From: Psococerastis gibbosa
Taxonomy: Eukaryota > Arthropoda > Insecta > Psocodea > Psocidae
Reading direction: 5' to 3'
NCBI GenBank assembly: GCA_963971405.1
Contig: OZ020485.1
Span: 51,209,469-51,273,468 of the forward strand
Length of the DNA: 64,000 bases
This document shows, in pieces, positions 56,001-64,000 of the stretch. A model generated the notes under the pieces. The model saw only the letters and a list, made by a program, of their open reading frames with translations, was not told where the DNA came from and did no database searches. A program made the translations under genes and the position numbers. Positions within the stretch are counted from its first letter, which is position 1; each line of letters opens with the position of its first letter.

Positions 56001-58080
56001 TCTGTTACGGCCTATAAACTTTATGGTTACTGTACAAACTACACTTAAATTCAGAGATACTTTGACAACACTTACGACGTCCTCCAACGGTTTGGCACCG
56101 AAACATTTGAAGCTGGTGTTGGGTTTCCCCGGAGTGGCGACCAGCACGACCGCCTGCTGCCCGACACGTGTCGCAAACTCGTCAATCGTCTGTCGCAACT
56201 TGCGCAGCAACCTGTTTTGCTGCCGCTTCCGTATCGATGGGTTCGTCTCAAACGAGTGCGGCCGTTTCCGTTTCTTTGCTGACACGATGGCTGCAGCTGC
56301 TGCCACGCCCACAGGACCTGAGATAACATACACACACGTCAGCAACACACGTAGCTTATATCTAGATTAGAGCCCATTTGCGCACAGCCATTTTTAGAAA
56401 GAAAGAAAATTGTCTTTATTTTCCATATGGGCGAATTTTTCGGGCCACTCTTACAATTAACCCATTTAGAGAGAACAATCATGGGCTTACTGTCTCGCCC
56501 GTGTTTATATGAGGCATAGTCTTTCCTTTATAAGGAACAATAATAAGTATCTTAAACATTCCTATCTAAATAAACAGGTTTATCTTTGTTTTTCTTGTTC
56601 TGAAATCTAAACGGGGTCTTAGCAATAAGGGCAGCTTTGATATTTTCCGATCTGTTCCTATGCCAAAGAAAAACTTGCAGCATGCAAATTTGCCAGTCAG
56701 ATTTAACAGTCTGTCGGAGTTGCGGTAGGGGGCAGACAGAAGCAAGAAAAATACGTTAAGTAAAATGTTGTTGTTTCTAACGCCTGCTTTCAGCATTTCT
56801 GCTTTAAGCAACCCTGTCAGCCTGGCGGGGGGAGTGAGTCTGTTTGTTAACTTGAGGCACCCTAAGGGCAGACTCTTTCACCTCGGGGAAAGGGGAGTTG
56901 ACTAACAGGGTGGACCTCCTGATTATAGTGGATTCCGAACCACTTGGGGAACATGGTAAAGTCACACGATTAAATCGGAGGTGACCAGGACTCGACTTAT
57001 ACTGCCTGAGCGAGTTATCATGTCCCACCAGGTTCCCCTGCCAACGCTGGGCACACTACCAAGTTGCCGCAGTTTGAAACATGCTCTGCTCTAATGGAAT
57101 CAACATGGTAAGGCCGTTGGCCGTTAAGTAAAATGAAGGAATTTACGATTATTAAAATCAATAATTTGCTAAACGGGCGAAATTTAACGGAACCATACTC
57201 CTAATCTAGCCTAAGTAATTGGCCTGTATAAATCAGGAAAAGAAAATAGAGAAACTAAACCCCATACCTGTAAGAAACAAAACTGGGGAAAAACTAGTCG
57301 TACCTCGACCCGTGATTGCCGCGGGGCTTCGTACAACGCAAGGCTATATCAAGCGATGGTCGAGGTACTACGACGGCTGTGGCAGTTGGGAATAATGCGT
57401 TATACAAGTTTACCACTCGAGTATGAATTATATTATAATTTTTAGGTGTTCTATGCCTGTCACAGTAGTGCCAGTTATACATACAGTATTTAGGACAGGG
57501 AAATCGGGTGGATATAGCTGCTCTTGTAAATTAGGCGGATGCTGTTGCAAAAATTCATGACGTACATTATGAACCAGCTCCAAGTAAAGCAGATTCAGTT
57601 GCCATCCAACATTTCCATAGCGCGCAAGAACGAAGTGGTTTTGCAAGTTGGACTGTATATTGGTGAATACAGACTTAGTATTAAGGCTGAATGTGACTAG
57701 AGAAGGATATTCTCCCTGACTTTAGCCAATCTACCAAAGGCAGTCTAGTTAGGTAGTTTTAAGGTAGCAGCCAAGCGCCTCCAACTGATAGAAAATAGTA
57801 TTAGACTCAGACCTCGGGGTCCTCTGCGGAATTAGCAACTGGTTAAGTGCGGGAAACCGCTATTTGTGTATAACATATATCTCCCAATTGGAGACTTATG
57901 GGGGCAAAATACACGACACCAACCTGCGGCGGCCAGCTGGGCGGTGACGTCGTCCCCCATCGCGACGGACATGAGGTCGCCACTGTCGTCGTAGTGGATC
58001 GAGCCGGTAGACGATGGACAGTCATCATCGTCCGAGTCGATCATCACGTTGTGTGCGATGTCTGATGACATCTCGAACAT
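44027..58080 (-). CDS. ewg: Erect wing / nuclear respiratory factor 1 homologue (NRF1-type transcription factor)
   Basis: Nine coding exons join in phase: 58080-57924, 56317-56076, 54973-54778, 54306-54194, 54022-53837, 52158-52018, 51732-51594, 51068-50956 and 44221-44027, giving 493 residues. NRF1/Ewg binds GC-rich palindromes through a unique domain and controls mitochondrial and neuronal genes. Exon 1 is acidic (MIDSDDDDCPSSTGSIHYDD). Exon 2 has the nuclear localisation and DNA-binding core KKRKRPHSFETNPSIRKRQQ, then RLLRKLRQTIDEFATRVGQQ. Next are PPLIIDGIPTPVEKMTQAQL (exon 3), GRGKPGWG plus PWWPKELPWANVRMDARSEE (exon 4) and SWTHALRQIVINCYKFHGRE (exon 5). Exons 6-8 are the Gln/Val/Thr-rich activation part (TISNPDGTVSIIQVD; GMITVPVSASMYQTVV). 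The last exon ends in VLSLKDASVLTK and KTESADE. Its 5' limit is uncertain (44221 or 44152, both in phase). 5' UTR exon(s) lie beyond the acceptor at 58081. Confidence 0.95.
46620..47985 (-). pseudogene. LINE reverse transcriptase and C-terminal remnants
   Basis: On minus: AEVIPLYKKDKDATHLQSYR, then PISLTSVLSKLAERMVLRRL (RT fingers). A gap follows, then TVAVYFDFKTAYDRV (palm motif A, broken after R). The downstream C-terminal part has CPLCLSGCMDAGHLLTCQSI, a zinc-knuckle-like CCHC tail of Jockey/R1-type LINEs. Several stops and frameshifts, so it is dead. It lies in the last erect wing intron, same strand. Confidence 0.8.
50640..50810 (-). repeat. Inverted copy of the three-copy dispersed repeat
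   Basis: Complement of the family described at 12721-12900: TTAATTGCATACAA...GCGATTGACCTATTCAGTCG and CTCGCACAAGTACAAGCACG, then CTACCACCTTGCCACC. Confidence 0.6.
51180..51300 (+). repeat. tRNA-derived SINE
   Basis: TAGCGTAGTGGTACGGACT matches a polymerase III A box. GGTTGTTGGATCGAGTCCAA, about 45 bases later, has a B box (GGATCGAGTCC). Downstream, GCTACATTTTCTGGCCATGC is shared with 2502-2527. It is in an erect wing intron. It is not a real tRNA: no acceptor stem or sensible anticodon arm. Confidence 0.65.
53521..53870 (-). repeat. Three tandem copies around the erect wing exon 5 splice donor
   Basis: CGTGCAGGGTTACGGGGCAAACCTGGGACAGCG (split here for reading: CGTGCAGGGTTACGGGGC, then AAACCTGGGACAGCG) at about 53815-53846 recurs at about 53651-53684 and 53524-53556. 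Also shared are GTGCGTGCG, GGCACAAACT and the AACAATGG/CTCAACAATTAATGG text. Units are about 130-160 bases. On minus each unit contains the exon 5 end and donor (CTGTCCCAG|GTTTGCCCC). The middle copy has lost the GT (CTCAG|TTGTGCC); the outermost keeps it (CCGAG|GTTTGCC). Confidence 0.8.
55455..55911. mobile_element. Palindromic element related to the 29.6-30.6 kb family
   Basis: Ends GGCGCTTATTCCACATACGT and a matching complement GTAGGTGGAATAAGTGCC. The interior shares TCTATGCCATAGTTAAAATTG, ATCAATGATCATA and AAATGGCGTCATGGGATATG with the elements near 30 kb. The interior also contains unrelated AT-rich text (about 55620-55860). It lies between erect wing exons 2 and 3. Confidence 0.75.
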
Positions 58081-59021
58081 TCTGCAACAACTCAATACAT
58101 TTACACTTGCAACTGGAGTAGACCGAACGTACGGTACGTCGTCACTGGGGGGCGAGGGGCAGTCACATTCATAAACTATTTATAATGGGCTCAACTATCT
58201 TTCCAGGTAAACCAAATACTCGTAGTACATTTAAGAGTAATTGGTGGCAAATTCGACTTTTCATAAAAATTAGAGCCTAACTTCGCTTAGAGCGTCCTTA
58301 TTTTATCAAAACCCAGCGATGCAATTTAGCTTAGAATTATTAGCATGGTTCAAGAAGAGATAGCTTTTAGGGGATAACTTAAATTAAAGATACATTAAAG
58401 GGGGGCATAACATTTAAAAAAAAAAAAAACAGATTCGTAAATCGTAACAAACCCTGTAGAGATACTGCAGGTAGTAACTGTATAGTACATTTAGTTAAGG
58501 GAAACACTCACGGTACTTACCCAAATAATTAATTAACTCTACTATGAATAATAAATAATTTAAGTTTTTCTTGTGACTAGAAAATGTTGGCGAGTTTTGG
58601 AGAAAGTTACATCTCCAAAATCTGTTTCCGACTCCAATCCCTGCAACAAACTTAACTAATATTATACCAAAACCACAAATGAATGAATATAGCAGTGGCA
58701 GAATATATTATTTCTGCTACAACCATTAACAACGGAAGATAATATGACAAAAATTAAACTAAAACTCCAAAGTTTTAGGTAATAACATCTGCAGCTTTTG
58801 TAATTAGCCTACACTTTTTTCACATAACCATAAAAAAATAAAAATGTCCAATTTTGAGCTATTTATTCAAATTTATACTTTAATTAATCGTAAAACGTAA
58901 GATTCCATGTTACATTGATAAACAAAAAAAAATACAAATCTACATATGAAACATATAAAACATAAAGATAGCAATAAACATGCGATAGCCTAATAGGTAT
59001 TCTAAATATTAAAGATAGGAT
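58081..59021. other. 5' region of erect wing, no exon identified
   Basis: Begins with the acceptor TTGTTGCAG (minus) in front of the start codon, so this is intron. AT-rich and without recognisable features. Confidence 0.35.
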
Positions 59022-59033
59022 TTGATAGGGATT

Positions 59034-59261
59034 ATATAACTGCAAAGGCTTTCACGGCCGGAGTCGAATGAGGAACCAGTAGAATCCGGGCTTATGGGCC
59101 GTGGTCGAAGTGAAAGTGAACTTCCAAACGTTTCGTCAACATCTGCGGTCGACATCTTCAGTGGAACTGCGTAGACTTCTAAGATTGTATCTCGGAGGCT
59201 CAGCAGCGACTGTCTTTCACTTCGACCACGGCCCATAAGCCCGGATTCTACTGGTTCCTCA
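59034..59261 (-). mobile_element. 228-bp PLE-derived fold-back element with intact hammerhead
   Basis: Flanked by the 12-bp duplication TTGATAGGGATT (59022-59033 and 59262-59273). Starts ATAACTGCAAAGGCTTTCAC, then arms GAGGAACCAGTAGAATCC...GGCCGTGGTCGAAGTGAAAG and complement. There is no protein gene apart from the short module itself. Confidence 0.9.
59122..59166 (-). ncRNA. Hammerhead ribozyme motif in the 228-bp element
   Basis: On minus: UUCCA / UGGAA stem I (59166-59162 and 59126-59122), CUGAAGA, extra U, stem II GUCGAC with GUUGAC, GAAA, palindromic ACGU, cleavage U. Same as the 15957-16001 copy except for the loop (CGCAGAU). All core bases intact. Confidence 0.8.
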
Positions 59262-59273
59262 TTGATAGGGATT

Positions 59274-61254
59274 TTTTTTTTTTAAAAAAGTTACTACTGC
59301 AATTGCGTTTTCAAAGAAAATTTAGAACAGTAGTGTAGTATGCCTGTATTGTTTTTACACCATCGGAAAGTATAGATTTCAACGAGCCCACCAACTTTTT
59401 TTTTTTTAAAAAATTGATATTTTGACGTTAGATTTTTCGATTGAAAATTAATCAATTTTTCACATAAATTTTGAGGTTATGTGAATAAAGTGTAAATACA
59501 AAAGAATGTTTATCTTCTTATTACGCACAACTTTGCCATTTAACATTTTTCCATATGACTTGTAGTTTTGCCTGAAATCAATATACACCGTATTTCAATT
59601 TCAATATTTCCAATGGGTTTCATCCTACTATAATTTTCTTTCACTTTTTACCATTTTTAATGGGTTCAACCCTGGACTAACACGTAAAGACAATTTTTAA
59701 GGCAGATATTCCGAAATATTTTGTAAGTAACTTGCATTTGGATTTAATTATTTAATTCTTCGCTCCACGGCCGCAAAGATACAAACTTGGTCTTATAGAA
59801 ATAAATTCATTTAAAAAAATTACAAGCTTTTTCAAAAAGCATTCCCTTTATCTGTCTGTTTTTACTATTGCTCTATAAAATCGTTCTAATAATTATGCAC
59901 TATTTACATATTATTTTTGGAGTAATACTAAATTATGTCAGGCGAGAAAATGTAAATTTAATGCCAACACATTTTAATTCCCTTGCAGCCGTGGAACGAG
60001 GAATTAATTTCATCAAAATGACCTGGTTTCAAGTAGTTTACAAAATATTTTAAGACATAATTTTCCGCACATATACAACTTTACAAAGTAGTTTTCTTCT
60101 TCTTCAGCCAAGGCCCGTCCTTGACTGGTAGGCCATTTGACACCGTGCTGGGCCAATCCCTCCTATGTCGTAGTTCCTGTGTCGTTGTTCGGTTTACTGC
60201 CAGTTTGCAAAGTCAAATCAGTTTGCAACATATTACATTAAATGTCATAAATTTAATTTATTAAAAAATGAATCGCTGAATTGCTTCTTATATATACAGT
60301 GTATCTTTTATGGTTTTAACTCGACAAGCCTTTTGGATTCTCAGCGTCCGAAGATTTAGTGAACGGATAGTGCGGGAGATTGACTCATCACGCACTGCTT
60401 TTAGTTTTAGTCCGGGGCGGTTTACCTCTGGCATGTTTGTAAAAGGGGTTCGAGTTATTTATGTTTAAGTATTTTATGTGACTGAACTTACACTAACGCT
60501 AACGTACGAGGTTAGGTTAGGCTTCGTAAAAGGCAGAGCCATCAACCTTTCCGCTAAGAATCAGAATAATAATAAAAATAAACCATATTGATCAATATAT
60601 AAACAATACAATAAATCCTTACCAATGCGCTACTGATACTAACTTATCTTGGGTAAGAGCTCCCTAAAAAAAAGAATAAAATATCATATAAAAATTGAAA
60701 AAATCATCACACCGAAAAGTTCCCTGAATGAAATATATAAAATCTAATGAAGGAGTTTGCCATGGTAAAAGGGTTAGCAGCGATGGACATCCTAAATAAT
60801 GTCGGAACATGACAAGCGCTGAGTTCACTCAACTAAATTTAGAAAGGGGCCCGAAATAGCGTCGCGTGCCGTGCCCGCGCCGGGGGAACGCAGCTGGCCG
60901 CTGTCGGGGGCTCCACCTGCCACTACAGCCCATCGATCCTGTTAGAAATCTGGTACCACTTGGCCTGGCAAGAATTCGTTGGTATAGGATGCGACAAGCA
61001 TAATGCTTCCTTTTCTATCTATCAAATTTTTATCTAACTGCCACCACATCACGTCCTGTTAAAAATCTGGTGCCACATGCCAGTGTCAGGGACTCAGGCC
61101 CGACAGTTAATTCATTATCTACAGGTTATGTCTATGACTTTCTTGTATCGGTTAAATTCAAATAACGTCTTTCTAAATATGCATGGTGGAAATTTTGACT
61201 GCCTGTTATTATTATTATTATTATTATGATTATAAATAAATAACTAAAAATTAT
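59274..61254. other. AT-rich stretch; possible promoter region of erect wing
   Basis: About 59930-60060 is the third copy of the repeat seen at 38560 and 50140 (GAAAATGTAAATTTAATGC; GTGGAACGAGGAATTAATT). A short GC-rich island at about 60850-60925 (GTGCCGTGCCCGCGCCGGGG) could be promoter or a 5' UTR exon of erect wing; only composition supports this. An ATT microsatellite is at 61206-61227. Confidence 0.35.
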
Positions 61255-61499
61255 ATGATTATGCCTTGTTTAGCAGCATTGTATAAGCCCTTTGTCGGGG
61301 TACAGATAAGGAGCCTACCCGAAGATCGCTTTTTATACACGTGGTTTAAAAAACCGATCGGGCATACCCTGGGGAACGCAAAGTGGAAACATCTAGCTTT
61401 CACCACTGAAATCAAAGACGACCTTTGGATGTGCACCGACCATGGCGTCAGGTGCGAAAGAATACTGCGAACCAGCAGCAATTCTCAATAGGGCTTTGC

Positions 61500-61790
61500 A
61501 ACTAGAATGGACATCTGACTAACATAGGTGTCAGAGAGTCTAGAGCATGCAGATTCGGCAATGAAGGAGCGGAGGACCCGAGCACATCCTCCTTCACTGT
61601 GATGCAATCGCACGAACAAGAGCAGCATGCTTGGGAAGCTCGCAGTTACATGTAAAAGACCTACCGCTTCTAAACCCCCTCAAGATCCTGGCTCCCCTGA
61701 GGGAGATAGGCCTCGAGGAAGTGAAGCGATATGGATACTTTGTTTGTAGGGGCGCAATAGGCCCAATAGGCTTAAGTGGACACAGGTAAC
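61500..61790 (+). pseudogene. LINE C-terminal remnant
   Basis: The plus frame reads CRFGNEGAEDPEHILLHCDA, then IARTRAACLGSSQLHVKDLP and GLEEVKRYGYFVCRG before a stop. This is the CCHC-like tail (C-x-x-x-G-x-E-PEHIL-x-x-C) of Jockey/R1-type LINEs, after degraded RNase H sequence. Confidence 0.65.
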
Positions 61791-62825
61791 ACCTTGTACC
61801 CCATTAAATAAATTAATTAACAAACAAAAGCCCTAACAAGCGCTAGCTTGGGGATGCGGGCATCATGGTATTAATATGTATTGTATTTTGTGAATATATT
61901 ATGCTCCTTGTCCAGAGAATACTGGGCAAGGGAAAGAAAGACAGAAAGAGAGAAGATTTAATTGCTTAAAGGGGTACGCACAGTACGTAACGGACCGTTT
62001 GTGCTTATCCATTTAGTGACCTATTGTTGCCCCCTCCCCTTTTCGTTGAGAGTAGACTTTCTTTAAATTGAAATTTTTGTCCACCTCACACACTTGTCAG
62101 CTATTATCAGACCCCATTGGTATAAATAAATAAATAAATCAAAACATACGTAGGGTGATTCCTTCTAACTATCGGACAGTCCGCTGCCACATTTCACCAA
62201 TATCAAAGCATGGGCAATCCATCGGAAATCATTGTCAGTAAAATTTCTGAGACGATCTCGTGTGTATAAAAACGTTTTTTTTTAATAATTAAATTAGTTT
62301 CTTCACACACAGACGTCTACGCTCATAGCCCAATATTATAAGAAATTTATTGATATTTTGAAACATAATATGTGGTCGTCACTAGCACCGATGTTGGGTT
62401 GCTTAAAAAAAGCACACCATTTTTTAAAATTTCATCTTCAACAATAACGATTGCCACGCTTTAGTTTACCGACAGGGAAATTCGTAGACTATAGCCGGAC
62501 TTCCTGCATCCAAAATGCATCAAATTGTTTTCTGTTACAGGCTGTAGTACACATATTCATTATTTTCCTTTGAGTGCACTGGCGTAAATTAATTTACAGT
62601 GCGGTATACAGGACTAAAGTTGTAAGTTGATTTATGCCCTGTGGCCAGATAAGCCAATCGTGAAAAAAAAACTCCAATATCCCGGAATCGAATTCGAGAA
62701 AAGGGGCAAAGGCATTGCTCAAGGGTTGCTATCCATATGCCGTGAATGAGCTCATAATGGAGTTTGCCTAGTTTTGTAACACAGAAAGGATCCTGAGGAA
62801 ACATGAACTCAAGAGCTTAGCACGG
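61791..62825. other. Stretch with no recognised gene
   Basis: AT-rich, TAAATAAAT runs at about 61805 and 62122. No exon or repeat family recognised. Confidence 0.3.
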
Positions 62826-63430
62826 ATGGTGTACGCAGGACAAGACGTTACCAAGGAGAACAAGCAGCATGTGAAGATCCCGTTCATAGGAGAAGTCAGC
62901 ATGAAAGTAGGAAGACTAATAACCCGAACTACTAACAAAGTTGTATCCTTTAGCTGCCCACCCAACTTAGGAAAATTCCTCATCAACTGTAAGGATAAGG
63001 TTAACAATAATAGGAAATCAGTGCGAGTTACATTGGACAGAGTGGGCGCAATTTTAAGTTTCGCTTACGTGAGCATAAAAAATATGCGATCGGTAAAAAT
63101 GACAGTAGCCTACCTCAGCTTTTGCGGACCACCTCTCAAGTAACTCGCACTCATGTAATTTTGAAGATTTTAAAATTCAGCATTGTTGTAATATAGGTAG
63201 ACTATTAGACATGTTAAAAAGCTTAGAGATTAGAATGGCTATTAGGAATAACGAGGTTCTCACGAACGATATAATGTTTCAAACTGTATCCCCACTTCTC
63301 GATTTATGTACTCAACCCCCGCCTCCCCCTCCCACTCTCATCCCGTAGTATATAAGCTGGCGTTTTTTCATGTGTTGTTGGTCTGATGATGGATTTTATC
63401 CGAAACCGGTCACTATTAAAGAATTTCACT
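62826..63430 (+). mobile_element. Second, different Penelope-like element remnant
   Basis: The plus frame reads HVKIPFIGEVSMKVGRLITR, then PPNLGKFLINCKDK, the PLE linker between RT and GIY-YIG (K-x-P-F/Y-x-x-x-x-S, then K/KDK). After frameshifts, ADHLSSNSHSCNFEDFKIQH, then GRLLDMLKSLEI, is the C-terminal end of the GIY-YIG region. A terminal hammerhead motif follows. It differs from the 14.5-16.1 kb PLE family in sequence. Confidence 0.65.
63374..63420 (+). ncRNA. Hammerhead ribozyme motif, PLE family 2
   Basis: CUGAUGA at 63383-63389, extra U, stem II GGAU (63391-63394) with AUCC (63398-63401), GAAA at 63402-63405, palindromic ACCGGU (63405-63410) as a self-pairing stem III, then C63411 as cleavage base. 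Stem I: UUGUUGGU before the core pairs with ACUAUUAA after the cut (7 of 8 positions including G-U pairs). Followed by the PLE-typical ACTATTAAAGAATTTCACTG. Confidence 0.7.
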
Positions 63431-64000
63431 GTGGATCATTGCGTTGTTCTTCTTCTACTCATGATGTTCCCCAAGTTCCACGAAGTCACCAAGGAAACTC
63501 TCACAAGGATGCAGAATTTCTACCAATGCCAAAAAAAAATTGAATTTAGCGGGTAGGTGATGTGTGGCGAACGGCGACCGGATATGGGAACAGATGTCGA
63601 AAGACTGTCCATGTCTAGAGACACCCAGGTTACGTTACGCTGGGGTGATGGTTTACAGGACTTTGTTAATTGGCAGCTTGGAAACTGACGGTGGTGTCGT
63701 CTGGATCACGACGCCAATGGCATTAGTATAGTGGGGAGCTAGTCAGTGGACAAATATGGGCAATTAATTTTACGCGAGGGTGAAATATCATGCTGAAAAG
63801 TCCTTATGGAGCAGAAGATGACGTAGATAGGGAACTTCTCCCCACCCCCTCCCCCTTTATACAAGAATTGCCAACAGATTGTAGCTGGCGGCAACTATGC
63901 TAAAAGTCTACAACTTATGTTTATGTCCTCACAATAATCAAAGTCAGGTGCACTAAAGCAATGAATGCTAAACTATCAAAGGCACAACAACAGTTTGAAC
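63431..64000. other. Right end of window, nothing recognised
   Basis: No convincing exon or repeat. The first part, TCATTGCGTTGTTCTTCTTC, continues the PLE tail type sequence. Confidence 0.3.

Noticed and set aside
57294-57646. Two minus open frames near 57.3-57.6 kb as extra erect wing exons.
   Set aside because: They do not resemble NRF1 and exon 1 joins exon 2 in phase without them.
1-64000. CRISPR arrays, prophage or bacterial operons.
   Set aside because: No spaced identical repeats and no bacterial gene organisation; all real genes are intron-split.

Overview
The window is eukaryotic nuclear DNA, almost certainly from an arthropod and most likely an insect. The genes are split by spliceosomal GT-AG introns and encode conserved metazoan proteins; the NRF1-family gene is of the erect-wing type, and a WIF1/shifted-type EGF gene is present. 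Codon third positions are GC-rich in an AT-rich background. I cannot name the species.

Host genes, left to right: mRpL46 (minus, partial, 1-303); COQ7 (minus, exons at 2184-3428); the 3' end of a WIF1/shifted-type EGF protein (plus, 3671-5158); JMJD6 (minus, 22229-29517); COX5A (plus, 32105-35129), head to head with JMJD6; and erect wing/NRF1 (minus, nine coding exons, 44027-58080). Three of the six are mitochondrial proteins, and erect wing is the homologue of vertebrate nuclear respiratory factor 1. For most host genes I could join exons in consistent phase. First coding exons of mRpL46 and COQ7 and the 5' part of the EGF gene were not found.

Most of the rest is mobile DNA. The main structure (about 6.6-19.6 kb) is a two-gene ISL2EU-like DNA transposon. 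A THAP-finger plus DDE transposase (463 codons, two exons, plus strand) converges on a SAP + SWIM + YqaJ-nuclease gene (567 codons, four exons, minus strand). Both reading frames are open. The transposase intron carries a complete hAT element (7207-10065) with perfect 20-bp terminal inverted repeats, a perfect 8-bp target duplication and an open transposase frame. Between the two ISL2EU genes lie a Penelope-like element (PLE) copy and a short fold-back element.

The second system is a set of PLE-derived elements carrying hammerhead-ribozyme motifs. Several are short (150-230 bp) fold-back units without a complete protein gene, yet they are flanked by 11-16 bp direct repeats, so they moved as units. 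A different PLE remnant at 62.8-63.4 kb has its own hammerhead motif.

Other repeats: LINE reverse-transcriptase or RNase H fragments (5.7, 14.3, 20, 23.6, 31.4, 32.8, 47 and 61.6 kb), several families of long palindromic elements (27.7, 29.6-32.0, 40.4-42.5 and 55.5 kb), a TTAA-flanked element (22.5-24.7 kb), a tRNA-like SINE (51.2 kb) and tandem repeats. No tRNA or rRNA gene and no CRISPR array was seen.
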